Notes: generated by a model from the letters alone, not told the origin. Positions 25,730 through 37,951 are shown, counted from the first letter of the stretch. The stretch: DNA of 64,000 nt from Gulbenkiania mobilis (GCA_004346645.1 SMDA01000008.1:62001-126000), one strand, 5' to 3'. Program-made: numbers and translations.

Positions 25730-27616
25730 ATGGCCTGGAATGTGGCTGACAGCCGGAGCCTTTATGGCATCCGGCACTGGGGAGCCGGCTACTTCGACGT
25801 GGGCGAGAACGGCTGCGTTACGGTACGCCCCAATACGCGCCAAGCGCACGAGATCGACCTTTACGAACTGGTGGGGCAGCTGGCCGACAAGGGGCTGGAT
25901 CTGCCGCTCCTGATTCGCTTCCCCGACATCCTGCAGGACCGTGTCACCCGCCTGTGCAGCGCCTTCGACAATGCGATCGCCCAGACCGGCTATGGCAACC
26001 GGTACACCGCGCTGTATCCGATCAAGGTCAACCAGCAGGAGGCAGTGGTTAAAAGCATCATCGCCACGCCGGATGTATCCATCGGACTCGAAGCCGGTTC
26101 CAAGCCGGAGCTGATGGCTGTGCTGGCGCTGGCGCCGCGTGGTGGCACCATCGTGTGCAACGGCTATAAGGACCGCGACTTCATCCGTCTGGCGTTGATC
26201 GGCCAGAAGCTGGGCCACAGCGTGTTCATCGTTATCGAAAAAGTGTCCGAAGTGGACATCGTGATCGAGGAGGCCCGCCGACTCGGCGTACAGCCCACGG
26301 TGGGGGTGCGGGTGCGTCTGTCCTCGCTGGCTTCCAGCAAGTGGGCCGACACCGGGGGCGAAAAAGGCAAGTTCGGCCTGTCGGCCGCACAGCTCATCCT
26401 GGTGAAGGAAAAGCTGGAGGCGGCCGGCATGGCAGAGTGCGTGCGGCTGCTGCATTTCCACATGGGCTCGCAGATCGCCAACATCGCCGACTATCGCGTG
26501 GGCTTCCGCGAAGCCATCCGCTACTTCGGCGAGCTGCGTGCGCTGGGGCTGCCGATCGACCATGTGGATGTGGGGGGCGGCCTGGGCGTGGACTATGACG
26601 GCACGCACTCGCGCAACGCCAGCTCGATCAACTACGACATGGACGAGTACGCCAGCGTGATCGTGGGCATGCTGGCCGAATTCTGCGACGAGGCCGGCAT
26701 TCCGCATCCGCGCATCATGTCCGAGTCGGGTCGGGCGATGACCGCACACCATGCAGTGCTGGTGATGAACGTCACCGACACCGAGCGCCTGCCGGACACG
26801 CTGCCCGAAGTGGAGGACGTCAACGCACTGGCCCGCCCGGTGCAGAAACTGTTCGAGCTGATGCAGCTGACGGATGCGGAAATGGTGACGGAAACCTACT
26901 ACCGCGCCAGCCACCACATGACGGATATCGCCGACCTGTACGCAGAAGGCCGGCTGACGCTGCAGGAAAAGGCCGTAGGCGAACAGCTGTACTTCGCCCT
27001 GTGCCGACGGCTTCATGGCCAGTTGCAGGCCACCACCAGCCAGCGCTCGCAGCGACAGGTCTTTGACGACCTGACGGACAAGCTGGCGGACAAGTATTTC
27101 TGCAACTTCTCGGTGTTCCAGAGCCTGCCGGATACCTGGGCCATCGACCAGGTGCTACCGATCATGCCGGTACACCGACTGGCCGAGCAGCCCACCCGTC
27201 GCGCGGTGCTGCAGGATCTCACCTGCGACTCGGACGGGAAGGTCAAGCATTACGTGGACCAGCAGAGCATCGAGTCGACCATGTCGGTGCACGAGGTGGC
27301 GCCGGGCGAGGAATATCTGATCGCGGTGTTCCTGGTGGGCGCGTACCAAGAAATCCTGGGCGACATGCACAACCTATTCGGCGATACCGATTCGGCCAAC
27401 GTTTATGTGCGCGACGGCGGCAAGCTGGAGTTCGCGGGGGTGGAAGAACACGACACCATCGAGGACATGCTGCGCTACGTGCACCTGCAGCCGGATGAGA
27501 TCCTCAACCGCTACGAGGAGAAGGCGCGTGCGGCCAGCCTGACGGCCGACGAGCGCAACCACTTCTTTGCCGAGTTCTGCCGCGGCCTCAAACAGTCGTC
27601 CTATCTGTCTGTCTGA
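25730..27616 (+). CDS. speA: Biosynthetic arginine decarboxylase SpeA
   Basis: SpeA is a PLP-dependent fold-III decarboxylase that converts arginine to agmatine, the entry to putrescine synthesis. The protein has 628 residues (E. coli SpeA 658, which carries a longer N-terminus). Visible motifs are [15 protein letters not shown] with the PLP Lys, [42 protein letters not shown] and the C-terminal [15 protein letters not shown] region. GGGAAGGA lies upstream of the ATG. It is next to the potGHI-puuB polyamine genes but has its own promoter. One 10-mer copy (27391) encodes S-A-N. Confidence 0.95.
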   Translation: MAWNVADSRSLYGIRHWGAGYFDVGENGCVTVRPNTRQAHEIDLYELVGQLADKGLDLPLLIRFPDILQDRVTRLCSAFDNAIAQTGYGNRYTALYPIKVNQQEAVVKSIIATPDVSIGLEAGSKPELMAVLALAPRGGTIVCNGYKDRDFIRLALIGQKLGHSVFIVIEKVSEVDIVIEEARRLGVQPTVGVRVRLSSLASSKWADTGGEKGKFGLSAAQLILVKEKLEAAGMAECVRLLHFHMGSQIANIADYRVGFREAIRYFGELRALGLPIDHVDVGGGLGVDYDGTHSRNASSINYDMDEYASVIVGMLAEFCDEAGIPHPRIMSESGRAMTAHHAVLVMNVTDTERLPDTLPEVEDVNALARPVQKLFELMQLTDAEMVTETYYRASHHMTDIADLYAEGRLTLQEKAVGEQLYFALCRRLHGQLQATTSQRSQRQVFDDLTDKLADKYFCNFSVFQSLPDTWAIDQVLPIMPVHRLAEQPTRRAVLQDLTCDSDGKVKHYVDQQSIESTMSVHEVAPGEEYLIAVFLVGAYQEILGDMHNLFGDTDSANVYVRDGGKLEFAGVEEHDTIEDMLRYVHLQPDEILNRYEEKARAASLTADERNHFFAEFCRGLKQSSYLSV

Positions 27617-27640
27617 CCGTTGCCTTGGGCATCGGCGCCG

Positions 27641-27665
27641 GGCCAGCCTGTGGGCTGGCCTTTTT
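27641..27665 (+). terminator. Intrinsic terminator after speA
   Basis: A perfect eight-pair stem GGCCAGCC/GGCTGGCC with a four-base loop is followed by five T. It abuts the stop codon of the convergent UDG-like gene. Confidence 0.87.
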
Positions 27666-28267
27666 CATGGCTGCCGCACATGCCGTCCGGAGAGGGCATC
27701 GGCCACGGCCGCCTGCAGCGCCGGGACCACCTCGGACTCGAACCAAGGGTTGGCCGAAAACCAGCGGATGTTGCGTGGGCTGGGGTGCGGCAGTACGAAG
27801 GTACCCGGTAGGTAGCGGCGCCAGTTGCGCACCGTATCGGTAAGAGTGGCACCGCGTGCCGACCCTAGATGCCAGGTCTGGGCATACTGGCCGATCAGTA
27901 CCGTCAGCCGGATGCCGGGCAGTGCAGACAGCAGGCGTGTGCGCCACAAGGCTGCGCATTCCGGACGGGGCGGAGCATCGCCGCTGCCGCGCTTGCCGGG
28001 ATAGCAGAACCCCATGGGCACGATGGCGAAGCAGTCGGGCTGGTAGAAGGTGTCGTGATCCACGCCCAGCCAGCGCCGCAGGCGCTCGCCCGAGGCATCG
28101 TCGAACGGGCGGCCGCTGGCATGCACCTTGGTGCCAGGTGCCTGCCCCACCAGCAGCACACGCGCCCCGGGGGCCGCCTGCAACACCGGGCGTGGGCCCA
28201 AGGGCAGCACGGACGCGCAGTGCGTGCACGCCCGAATCTCGGCCAGCAGGGGCAGCAGCCTTTCCAT
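27665..28267 (-). CDS. Uracil-DNA glycosylase superfamily protein
   Basis: This 200-residue protein of the UDG fold (PF03167) has the active-site GQAPGTKVHASGRPFDDASGERLRRWLGV in place of family-1 GQDPYH, and the C-terminal loop LPHPSPRN. The N-terminal CTHC is a single Cys pair, so the four-Cys iron-sulfur cluster of type 4/5 enzymes is probably absent. Such proteins are usually annotated as UDG family without proven activity. It lies 7 bases downstream of dbpA on the same strand and is likely co-transcribed. A 10-mer copy is at 27749. Confidence 0.8.
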   Translation of the reverse strand: MERLLPLLAEIRACTHCASVLPLGPRPVLQAAPGARVLLVGQAPGTKVHASGRPFDDASGERLRRWLGVDHDTFYQPDCFAIVPMGFCYPGKRGSGDAPPRPECAALWRTRLLSALPGIRLTVLIGQYAQTWHLGSARGATLTDTVRNWRRYLPGTFVLPHPSPRNIRWFSANPWFESEVVPALQAAVADALSGRHVRQP

Positions 28268-28274
28268 CGCCGGC

Positions 28275-29663
28275 TTACTCTTCGCCTACGAAACGCATCT
28301 TGAAACTCTTGCCCTTGATGCGACCGGCCGAAAGCCGTTCGAAAGCCTGCCGGGCGATGCTGCGGTCCAGCGCCACGAAGGTGGCGGACTCAAACACCGC
28401 GATCTTGCCTACCTTGTCGCCGAGGATGCCCGCCTCACCGGTCAGTGCGCCCACCAGGTCGCCTGGGCGCAGTTTGTCGCGCTTGCCGCCGGCAATCTCC
28501 AGCGTCACCATCGGCGGCACGAGGGGACCGCCCGCTGCCGGCGTCAGGCTTTCCAGCGGGGCCCATACCAGCGGGCTGCCCTGATAGCCTTCCACCGCCA
28601 GCGCCCGGCGCTGGTCGCCTTCGCTTACCAGCGTGTAGGCCCGGCCCTGCTCACTGCCGCGTCCGGTGCGCCCGATGCGGTGGATGTGTACCTCCGGGTC
28701 GTGCGTAACATCGGCGTTGATGACGAGGTCCAGGTCCTTGATGTCCAGCCCGCGGGCGGCCACGTCAGTGGCCACCAGCACGTTCACGCTGCGCTGGGTG
28801 AAGCGCACCAGGATTTGGTCACGGTCGCGCTGCTCCAGGTCGCCGTAAAGCGCCAGGGCCGAGAAACCGCGCTCCGAAAGTGCCGCCGCCAGATCGCGGC
28901 AGCGGGCCTTGGTGTTGCAGAACACCAGCGTGGAGGTTGGCCGAAGATGCTGCAGGATGCGCGCCACGGTATCGAAGCGGATCTCATCCCGGATGCGGAA
29001 GAAGCGCTGCTCGATCTTGCCGCCATCGTGCAGCGCCTCCACCCGTACTTCCAGCGGATTGTGCAGGAACTGCGCGGCCAGCTTACGGATGTTGTCCGGA
29101 TAGGTCGCTGAGAACAGCAGCGTCTGCCGCTTACGCGGACAGGCGCGCACAATACCCACGATCTCCTCCACGAAACCCATGTCCACCATCCGGTCGGCCT
29201 CGTCCAGCACCAGGGTGCGTACCCCTGAAAGATCCAGCGTGCCACGGGAGAGGTGGTCCTGCAGGCGGCCTGGCGTGCCCACCACGATGTGGGCGCCGTG
29301 CTCCAAGGAGCCGATTTGCGGCCCCATCGGTGTGCCGCCGGTCAGGGTCACCACCTTGATGTTGTCGATGGTGCGCGCCAGGCGGCGGATTTCCTGCGCC
29401 ACCTGTTCAGCCAGTTCGCGCGTGGGGCATAGCACCAGGCCTTGTACCGCGAACCAGCGCGGATTCAGCGCTGTCAGCAGCCCCAGCCCGAAGGCTGCGG
29501 TCTTGCCGCTGCCGGTCTTGGCCTGGGCGATCAGGTCCCGGCCTTCCAGCACCGCAGGCAGGCTGGCCGCTTGGATCGGGGTCATCGTGTGGTAGCCCAG
29601 GCCATCAAGGTTGGCGAGCAGTGCCGCAGGCAGGGGGAGGCGGGAAAAACTTTCAGCTTTCAC
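28275..29663 (-). CDS. dbpA: ATP-dependent RNA helicase DbpA
   Basis: This DEAD-box helicase acts in 50S ribosome assembly via hairpin 92 of 23S rRNA. With GTG at 29663 it has 462 residues (E. coli DbpA 457): Q-motif MTPIQAASLPAVLEG, motif I AKTGSGKT, motif Ia PTRELAEQ, motif II DEAD, motif III SAT, motif VI HRIGRTGR, and a C-terminal RNA-binding domain (KRDKLRPGDLVGALTG...GKSFKMRF). The open frame continues upstream to 30881, but that part is antisense to the flavoprotein gene and has no helicase homology. A 10-mer copy is at 28936. Confidence 0.94.
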   Translation of the reverse strand: MKAESFSRLPLPAALLANLDGLGYHTMTPIQAASLPAVLEGRDLIAQAKTGSGKTAAFGLGLLTALNPRWFAVQGLVLCPTRELAEQVAQEIRRLARTIDNIKVVTLTGGTPMGPQIGSLEHGAHIVVGTPGRLQDHLSRGTLDLSGVRTLVLDEADRMVDMGFVEEIVGIVRACPRKRQTLLFSATYPDNIRKLAAQFLHNPLEVRVEALHDGGKIEQRFFRIRDEIRFDTVARILQHLRPTSTLVFCNTKARCRDLAAALSERGFSALALYGDLEQRDRDQILVRFTQRSVNVLVATDVAARGLDIKDLDLVINADVTHDPEVHIHRIGRTGRGSEQGRAYTLVSEGDQRRALAVEGYQGSPLVWAPLESLTPAAGGPLVPPMVTLEIAGGKRDKLRPGDLVGALTGEAGILGDKVGKIAVFESATFVALDRSIARQAFERLSAGRIKGKSFKMRFVGEE

Positions 29664-29858
29664 AAGGACTTGCCGCAATGTTGGTGACGGGGGCGTGAGT
29701 GTAACAGCCAGCGGCTGCTTCGGCCAACGTTGCCGTTCCGGCGCAGCCAGTCCGGAGGGAAGGTTGGGTTTCGCGACGGTTTCTGCAACAATCCGCAGCG
29801 CCCGCCCGCATGGGGGGCGCCGTTCCTGCCCAACCGGGCCTCTCTTCGGGAAGCACCC

Positions 29859-31100
29859 ATGTCGCACCTTTCCCCTCCTGCCGTTGCCGTCGTCGGTGGT
29901 GGCCCTGCCGGCCTGATGGCCGCCGAGATGCTGGCCGAAGCGGGCCATGTCGTCGATCTCTACGATGCCATGCCCTCGGTCGGCCGCAAGTTCCTGCTCG
30001 CCGGTGTGGGCGGCATGAACATCACCCACTCCGAAGCCTGGCCGCAGTTCGTCGCCCGCTATGGCAGTCGCAGCGCGGTCCTGCGCCCCTACCTGGACCG
30101 TTTCGACGCCTTGGCCTTGCGTGACTGGGTGCATGGGCTGGGCATCGAGACCTTCGTGGGCAGTTCGGGAAAGGTGTTTCCGCGCGAGATGAAGGCTGCA
30201 CCGCTCCTGCGTGCCTGGCTGCAGCGCCTGCGGGAGCATGGCGTGCGCTTTCATGTGCGGCATCGCTGGCTGGGCTGGGACGCGGACGGTGCCCTGCAGT
30301 TTTCCACGCCGGACGGGCTGCGGACGGTGCCGGTGCGCGCCTGCCTGCTGGCCCTTGGTGGCGCCAGCTGGAAGAAGCTCGGGTCCGATGGCGCATGGGT
30401 GCCCGTGCTTGCGGGAGCCGGGGCAGAAGTCGTGCCGCTTGCGCCCGCCAACTGTGGTTTTGACGCCGGCTGGACGGCGCATTTTGCCGAACGGTTCGCC
30501 GGGCAGCCACTCAAGTCGGTGCGTCTTTGCATGCGCTTGCCGGATGGCCAGGTGCTCAGTCGGCTCGGAGAGTGCGTGGTGACGGCCACTGGATTGGAAG
30601 GCGGACTGATCTATGCCTTTTCCGCTCCGCTGCGCGAGGCCATTGCCCGTGAGGGCCAAGCGCATTTCGAACTGGATCTGCTGCCCGCCCGGGAGGCGGA
30701 CTGGGTGCTGCAGGAGGTGGCTCGGCCACGGGGTTCGCGTTCGATGGCCAGCCACCTGCAGAGCCGGCTCGGGCTCAAGGGTGTACGGGCCGGCCTGCTG
30801 CGCGAATGCCTGCCGCGCGAGGTCTTCAACGATCCCGCGTTGCTGGCTGCGGGCATCAAGGCTTTGCCGGTAAGAGTGCATGCGCCGCGGCCGATCGACG
30901 AGGCCATCAGCACCGCAGGCGGCGTGGCCTTCGAAAGCCTGACCCCCGGCCTCATGCTCAAGAGCCGGCCTGGCGTGTTCGTGGCAGGAGAAATGCTCGA
31001 CTGGGAGGCCCCAACTGGCGGCTACCTGCTGACGGCCTGCCTGGCGACCGGACGGGCTGCCGGTCTTTCGATGGCAACGTGGCTGACCAACGCCGGCTAA
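29859..31100 (+). CDS. HI0933/YhiN-family flavoprotein (TIGR03862 type)
   Basis: The 413-residue protein has an N-terminal FAD-binding motif VAVVGGGPAGLMAAEMLAEAGHVVDLYDA, then GRKFLLAGVGGMNITHSE (hallmark of the HI0933 family), GSSGKVFPREMKAAPLLRAWLQRL and a C-terminal FAD segment VFVAGEMLDWEAPTGGYLLTACLATGRAAG. The biochemical role of the family is not established. The start at 29859 is the ATG directly before the Rossmann motif; an in-frame ATG at 29730 is less likely. It is divergent from dbpA with a 10-mer copy at 29719 in the gap. Confidence 0.85.
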   Translation: MSHLSPPAVAVVGGGPAGLMAAEMLAEAGHVVDLYDAMPSVGRKFLLAGVGGMNITHSEAWPQFVARYGSRSAVLRPYLDRFDALALRDWVHGLGIETFVGSSGKVFPREMKAAPLLRAWLQRLREHGVRFHVRHRWLGWDADGALQFSTPDGLRTVPVRACLLALGGASWKKLGSDGAWVPVLAGAGAEVVPLAPANCGFDAGWTAHFAERFAGQPLKSVRLCMRLPDGQVLSRLGECVVTATGLEGGLIYAFSAPLREAIAREGQAHFELDLLPAREADWVLQEVARPRGSRSMASHLQSRLGLKGVRAGLLRECLPREVFNDPALLAAGIKALPVRVHAPRPIDEAISTAGGVAFESLTPGLMLKSRPGVFVAGEMLDWEAPTGGYLLTACLATGRAAGLSMATWLTNAG

Positions 31101-31202
31101 CGTCTAGGCCGTGCAGGAGGGCTTTTTTTGTCTATGCTGGAAAAACAGCCCGGGTTTGATCTGCGTCATCCCCGAGGCGGCCCAAAGACAAGGAGGAGCA
31201 CC

Positions 31203-31415
31203 ATGAAACTGGCCTACTTCAACCAGGTGGCCGATCGCATCGGCCTGGAGACCCATGCCCGGGAAGCCGTGTGGCTGATGGAGATCGACGGTATGCCCAG
31301 CCACTATGCGGCACGCCAGATGGACATGCCCCAGGCTAAGGTATCGCTGGCGCATGCGCGTTTCATGCGGGCGCTGCGCCAGACAACCGTCCTGCCCACC
31401 GATACCGGACACTGA
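31203..31415 (+). CDS. Small TrfB/KorA-like helix-turn-helix protein
   Basis: The 70-residue protein starts at an ATG with an excellent AAGGAGGA ribosome site. The central segment ARAEAVWLMEIDGMPSHYAA-type region (EAVWLMEIDGMPSHYAARQ, then MDMPQAKVSLAHARFMRAL) resembles the HTH of TrfB/KorA repressors (...VDGxxQxxAAxxxGxxxxxVxxAxxRF). DNA binding is inference; family membership is my reading, not a search result. It stands between the flavoprotein and a bidirectional terminator and is convergent with the heme chemoreceptor gene. Confidence 0.6.
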   Translation: MKLAYFNQVADRIGLETHAREAVWLMEIDGMPSHYAARQMDMPQAKVSLAHARFMRALRQTTVLPTDTGH

Positions 31416-31426
31416 TCGTCCGCCTG

Positions 31427-31463
31427 AAGCAGAAAGGGGGCTGATTCAGCCCCGTCTGCTTTT
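31427..31463. terminator. Bidirectional terminator between the small HTH gene and the chemoreceptor
   Basis: The outer stem AAGCAGA/TCTGCTT (31427-31433 with 31455-31461) encloses a GGGGCTGA/TTCAGCCCC stem, flanked by an A-run on the left and a T-run on the right. Confidence 0.75.
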
Positions 31464-31487
31464 CGTGTCGCGTCCGTGCGCCGCAGC

Positions 31488-33113
31488 TCACACCTTGAAG
31501 CGCGACACCGACTGTTGCAGGTCTTCGGCCAAGGTTTCCAGCGCCTCGCTCGCTTCCACCACCTGACGGATCGCAGCATCGTTGTCCTCGGCCATACGGG
31601 CGATCTCCTCGATGTTGCGCGTTACGGTGCCGCTTTCCTCGCGCTGGTGCACCGTCACCTGCACGATCTGCTCCAGCCCCGTGCGTACCGAGTGGGCGGA
31701 CGAAGTCGCCGTGTGCAGCACCTCCGCCACCCGGTCTGCCGAGGCACGGCTGGCCTGCAGCGATTCCAGGCTCGCTTCCAGCGCATCGCGCACCGCATTG
31801 GACTTGTTGCCCAGCCCTGCCGTCACACTGTCGATCTGCGCTGCGGAAACGGCCGATTTTTCAGCCAGCTTGCGCACTTCGTCGGCCACGACCGCGAACC
31901 CCCGACCGCTCTCACCGGCGCGGGCCGCCTCAATGGCTGCGTTGAGGGCAAGCAGGTTGGTCTGTTCGGCGATCTCGCGCACCTGCTGGGTCATGGCCGT
32001 GATCTCGCTGGTGGACTTCATGAAGTCGTTCTCGGCCTCGGCCATGATCTCCACGGCCTTTTCCACTTCCGCCACGTGGTCGCGCAAGTGGCCCAGGCTG
32101 CGCTGGCCTTCCTCCGCGCGTGCCAGGCTTTCCTCAGCCCTCCGGCAGACTTCCTCTGCACTGCCTGCGATCTCGCCGATGTGGCCAGCGAGGATCTCCA
32201 CCGTCCCGGCGGCGGCACCAGACTGCGCCTTCTGCTGCTGGGAGCCATCGGCCACCCGGGCCGCGTCGTCCGCCAGACGGCGGGCCGAGCGGGTGACATC
32301 GGTGGCGGACTGGCCCACGCGGCGTACCAGTTCGGCAATCGTCGCCAGCATGCGATTGAAGCGTTCGGCCGTGGCGCCGATCTCGTCCCGTCCCGCTACC
32401 GCCAGCCGGCGCGTCAGGTCGCCTTCCCCTTTGGCCAGCTCCTCCAGTCCGTCGGACATTGCCTGCAGCGGACGGGTGACGAAGCGGCGCACGAAAAGGT
32501 AGACCACCGCCATCAATGGAAGCGACACGATCAGCGCAAACAGGATGCTCTTGTCCCGGAAGGCGGTCACGGCGGCATTGGTCTTTTCCAGCGAGATGCG
32601 CATGCTCACTGCACCCAGCGGGGTATTTTCGGGCACCTGATGGCAGGTGATGCAGTTCTTGCCGAGGTAGTTGCGCGAGGCGAGGGTGGGGTACACCACA
32701 CGCAGGTGCTCGCCCAGCTGGGGGGTGTTCTCGATCTCGATATGGGCCTTGCCGGTGGCCAGCACGGCCCGCTCGATGTCATCGTGCGGCTTGGCTTTCT
32801 CTCCGGCCCCCGGGCCGTAGAGCTTGCTGACCGCCTCGCCCCGGATTACGCGCAGGTCGCGCACGGCGGTCAGTTCGCGGATCTGGTCGAGGAAGACATC
32901 GCGCTGTCCCACAGTGCCGGTGATCATCATCCCGGTGAGCCCCGCCAATGTCATCTCGTTCATGCTGTGCGCAAGGTCGCGCGCCTGATCGATGGCGATC
33001 TCGCGGCTGACCTGCGTCTCCCAGGCGATCAGGGCCCCCCACGCCAGAACCAGACAGAACCAGATGGCCCCGGTCAGGCGCACCCAGACCGGCCAGTCTC
33101 CAAATCTCCGCAT
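31488..33113 (-). CDS. Methyl-accepting chemotaxis protein with a c-type heme motif in its sensor domain
   Basis: The 541-residue protein has TM1 at ~10-31, a periplasmic domain ~32-187, TM2 at ~188-208, HAMP (~209-265) and a cytoplasmic signalling domain with the hairpin [39 protein letters not shown]. The periplasmic domain ends in [25 protein letters not shown]: Cys154-x-x-Cys157-His158 is a canonical covalent heme-attachment site in the compartment where cytochrome c maturation occurs. The context matches the Tll0287/DUF3365-like heme-PAS fold known from Geobacter chemoreceptors. Redox, O2 or NO sensing is inferred. A weak sigma-28-like site lies ~50 bases upstream. Confidence 0.88.
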   Translation of the reverse strand: MRRFGDWPVWVRLTGAIWFCLVLAWGALIAWETQVSREIAIDQARDLAHSMNEMTLAGLTGMMITGTVGQRDVFLDQIRELTAVRDLRVIRGEAVSKLYGPGAGEKAKPHDDIERAVLATGKAHIEIENTPQLGEHLRVVYPTLASRNYLGKNCITCHQVPENTPLGAVSMRISLEKTNAAVTAFRDKSILFALIVSLPLMAVVYLFVRRFVTRPLQAMSDGLEELAKGEGDLTRRLAVAGRDEIGATAERFNRMLATIAELVRRVGQSATDVTRSARRLADDAARVADGSQQQKAQSGAAAGTVEILAGHIGEIAGSAEEVCRRAEESLARAEEGQRSLGHLRDHVAEVEKAVEIMAEAENDFMKSTSEITAMTQQVREIAEQTNLLALNAAIEAARAGESGRGFAVVADEVRKLAEKSAVSAAQIDSVTAGLGNKSNAVRDALEASLESLQASRASADRVAEVLHTATSSAHSVRTGLEQIVQVTVHQREESGTVTRNIEEIARMAEDNDAAIRQVVEASEALETLAEDLQQSVSRFKV

Positions 33114-33164
33114 CGCTGTTGCCCGGCACGCCGCCGGCCTCCTCGTTGTTGTCAGCCTTGAGGG

Positions 33165-33191
33165 AAAACGGCCTTATTCCCCCAGCATTGA
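33165..33191 (-). promoter_or_regulatory. Weak sigma-28-like promoter of the heme chemoreceptor
   Basis: On the minus strand TCAATGCT, 11 bases, GCCGTTTT. Spacing and the GCCG core fit, the rest is a poor match. It lies 52 bases before the start. Chemoreceptor genes are commonly FliA-dependent. Confidence 0.3.
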
Positions 33192-33347
33192 GCGGGCTAT
33201 TGTGACAAAGGAATACCGGGCTTCCAAGCATTTTTCATGTTTTCTGTCCAGAGAACAGTGCAGGTGCATTCGCTGTGGATGGGGCCGTGCTTGCGCAGGG
33301 TGTCGCGTTTGTGCACGCTAACGGAAACAGGATAAGGAAGGATTGCC

Positions 33348-35944
<2,597 letters not shown>

Positions 35945-35959
35945 GCTGGCAGACCGGGT

Positions 35960-36556
35960 TCAGGCCCGGGCAGGCAGGCCTTCTTTTTCCCAGCGGTCGA
36001 ATTCGGCCATGATGGCGTCGTGTGTCTTCTGGCTGATCTCCGGCAGGTTGCCACCCAGCATTTCCTTCGCCTCGTTGAACCCTTTCTCCACTGCCTCGCG
36101 CATCGTGGCGATCTTGGCCGGATCGTCCCCGATGCCCAGCCGGGCAAAGCTCAGGATGCGTTCGGCCGTCTTCTTGACACCAAACTCGCCATCCTCGGAA
36201 ATTGCCTGACGGGCGGCGTCGATCGATTCGGCGTCGGCAGAGAGCCGCTGCTCCCCGCTGACCACCTTGGACCAGGTGAGGCCCTGCTTTTGGATCAATC
36301 CCTGCAGCAGGTCGATCATCTCCTGGGCCTTGCGGTCGGACTCGGCAAGCAGGCTGGCCACGTCCGGCTGCTGCTGGGTGCCGGCCGCCTTGCGCGGATC
36401 GGTATAGGTTACTGCTTCATCGGGTTGCTGGCCCAAGGTGACCGTGTCCGTTCTGGGCGGGCGTCCACCGTTCGCGCGCGGGGCTTCCGCGTCGCGACTG
36501 GGCTGAGTGCGGTTGGCCGGTGCCGTGGCCGGCGTAGTAATCGGAGTGATGGCCAT
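35960..36556 (-). CDS. Conserved hypothetical protein
   Basis: The 198-residue cytoplasmic protein has a Pro/Thr-rich disordered N-terminus (~1-60). The conserved helical C-terminal region contains DRKAQEMIDLLQGLIQKQG, EDGEFGVKKTAERILSFA and MREAVEKGFNEAKEMLGGNLPEISQKTHDAIMAEFDRWEKEG. The last part is a recurrent pattern in uncharacterised gammaproteobacterial and betaproteobacterial proteins; function not recognised. The ATG at 36556 has AAGGAG upstream. A GCCGATAC element, like a sigma-28 -10, lies 75 bases upstream on the same strand. It converges with adenine deaminase. Confidence 0.75.
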   Translation of the reverse strand: MAITPITTPATAPANRTQPSRDAEAPRANGGRPPRTDTVTLGQQPDEAVTYTDPRKAAGTQQQPDVASLLAESDRKAQEMIDLLQGLIQKQGLTWSKVVSGEQRLSADAESIDAARQAISEDGEFGVKKTAERILSFARLGIGDDPAKIATMREAVEKGFNEAKEMLGGNLPEISQKTHDAIMAEFDRWEKEGLPARA

Positions 36557-36630
36557 GAATTTCTCCTTGAGCAGCGGGCCGGTCCCCACCAGGGCAGCGG
36601 CCGCGTCGATCTTTCAGGGTGCTTATTCAA

Positions 36631-36638
36631 GTATCGGC
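36631..36638 (-). promoter_or_regulatory. Sigma-28-like -10 element upstream of the hypothetical gene
   Basis: The minus strand reads GCCGATAC (consensus GCCGATAA), but no good -35 is seen 11 bases further upstream. It is suggestive of flagellar co-regulation only. Confidence 0.25.
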
Positions 36639-36689
36639 AAAAAGAGTGCGCGCTCAAGGAAAGGGCGGAAAATTTCCGCCAGCCAGCGC

Positions 36690-36722
36690 AAAAAAACGGC
36701 CCGCGACACCGGTCGGCGGGCC
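36690..36722 (-). terminator. Intrinsic terminator of the prp operon
   Basis: On the minus strand GGCCCGC/GCGGGCC (36722-36716 with 36704-36698) is followed by G and seven T. It lies 38 bases after the prpF stop. Confidence 0.83.
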
Positions 36723-36760
36723 CAGGACTGGGAAGCGGGTGAGCGCGGCAGCAGAGGGCT

Positions 36761-37951
36761 TCAGAAAGCGTCCGCCGGCACGCGGACCCAGCCTTCCATC
36801 AGGATGCGTGCGCTGCGGCTCATGATGGCCTTGGTCACCGTCCACTGCCCGTTGTGGCAGCAGGCTTCGGCGCCTACGCGCAGCGTGCCCGAAGGATGGC
36901 CGAAGCGTACCGTGTGGCGTTCGCCGCCACCGGCGGCCTGGTTGACCAGTGTGCCCGGAATGGCGGCCGCGGTGCCGATGGCGACCGCGGCAGTGCCCAT
37001 CATCGCGTGGTGAAGCTTGCCCATGGACAAGGCCCGCACTAGAAGGTCGATCTCGCCCGCGCGCACCTGCTTGCCGCTGGAGGCATGGTAATCGGCAGGC
37101 GGCGCGACGAACGCCACCTTCGGGGTGTGTTGCCGGCTGGCGGCCTCGCCCGGATCGGCGATCAGGCCCATGCGCACCGCGCCGTGTGCCCGGATGGCCT
37201 CGAACATGGCCAGTGCGCGAGTGTCGTTGTTGATGGCGTCCTGCAGTTCGGTGCCGGTATAGCCGATATCGGCCGCATTGATGAAGATGGTGGGAATGCC
37301 GGCATTGATCAGCGTAGCCTGCAGCATGCCCACGCCCGGTACGTCCAGATCGTCCACCAGGTTGCCGGTGGGAAACATCGCCCCGCTGTCCCCATCGCCC
37401 TCGTCGGCCGGATCCAGGAACTCCAACTGGACCTCTGCCGCAGGAAAGGTGACGCCATCCAGTTCGAAGTCGCCCGTCTCCTGCACCTGTCCGCCGGTCA
37501 CCGGCACGTGGGCGACGATGGTCTTGCCGATGTTCGCCTGCCAGATGCGTACGGTGGCGGTGCCGTTCTCGGGAACACGGGCCGGATCCACCAGGCCGTT
37601 GGCAATCGCGAACGCCCCGACGGCGGCCGACAGATTGCCGCAGTTGCCGCTCCAGTCCACGAAGGGCCGGTCGATGGCCACCTGCCCGAACAGGTAGTCC
37701 ACGTCATGCTCGGGGCGCTGGCTGCGGTCCACGATCACCGTTTTGCTGGTGCTGGAGGTTGCGCCCCCCATCCCATCGATCTGCTTGCCATAGGGGTCGG
37801 GGCTGCCGATCACACGCAGGAGTAAGGCGTCGCGCGCCGGCCCGGGTACCCGGGCAGATCCGGGCAGGTCCTGCAGACGGAAGAACACTCCCTTGCTGGT
37901 GCCGCCACGCATGTACGTCGCCGGTATGCGGATCTGGGGTAGGGATGTCAT
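36761..37951 (-). CDS. prpF: 2-methylaconitate cis-trans isomerase PrpF
   Basis: PrpF interconverts methylaconitate isomers so that AcnD can feed the methylcitrate cycle. The 396-residue protein has the DAP-epimerase-like fold: N-terminal IPATYMRGGTSKGVFFRLQDLP (with the conserved Lys), DGMGGATSSTSKTVIV, WSGNCGNLSAAVGAFAI, and GEGDSGAMFPTGN-like central motif (DEGDGDSGAMFPTGN). It always partners acnD in genomes lacking prpD, as here. It lies 98 bases downstream of acnD; the gap contains an inverted pair of 10-mers. Confidence 0.94.
   Translation of the reverse strand: MTSLPQIRIPATYMRGGTSKGVFFRLQDLPGSARVPGPARDALLLRVIGSPDPYGKQIDGMGGATSSTSKTVIVDRSQRPEHDVDYLFGQVAIDRPFVDWSGNCGNLSAAVGAFAIANGLVDPARVPENGTATVRIWQANIGKTIVAHVPVTGGQVQETGDFELDGVTFPAAEVQLEFLDPADEGDGDSGAMFPTGNLVDDLDVPGVGMLQATLINAGIPTIFINAADIGYTGTELQDAINNDTRALAMFEAIRAHGAVRMGLIADPGEAASRQHTPKVAFVAPPADYHASSGKQVRAGEIDLLVRALSMGKLHHAMMGTAAVAIGTAAAIPGTLVNQAAGGGERHTVRFGHPSGTLRVGAEACCHNGQWTVTKAIMSRSARILMEGWVRVPADAF

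Noticed and set aside
28275-30881. An 868-codon open frame that would make a large N-terminally extended DbpA.
   Set aside because: The upstream ~400 codons are antisense to the flavoprotein gene and have no helicase or other recognisable sequence. GTG 29663 gives the normal DbpA length.
31476-33161. A 561-codon plus-strand frame opposite the heme chemoreceptor.
   Set aside because: Antisense shadow; the minus strand has complete MCP domains.
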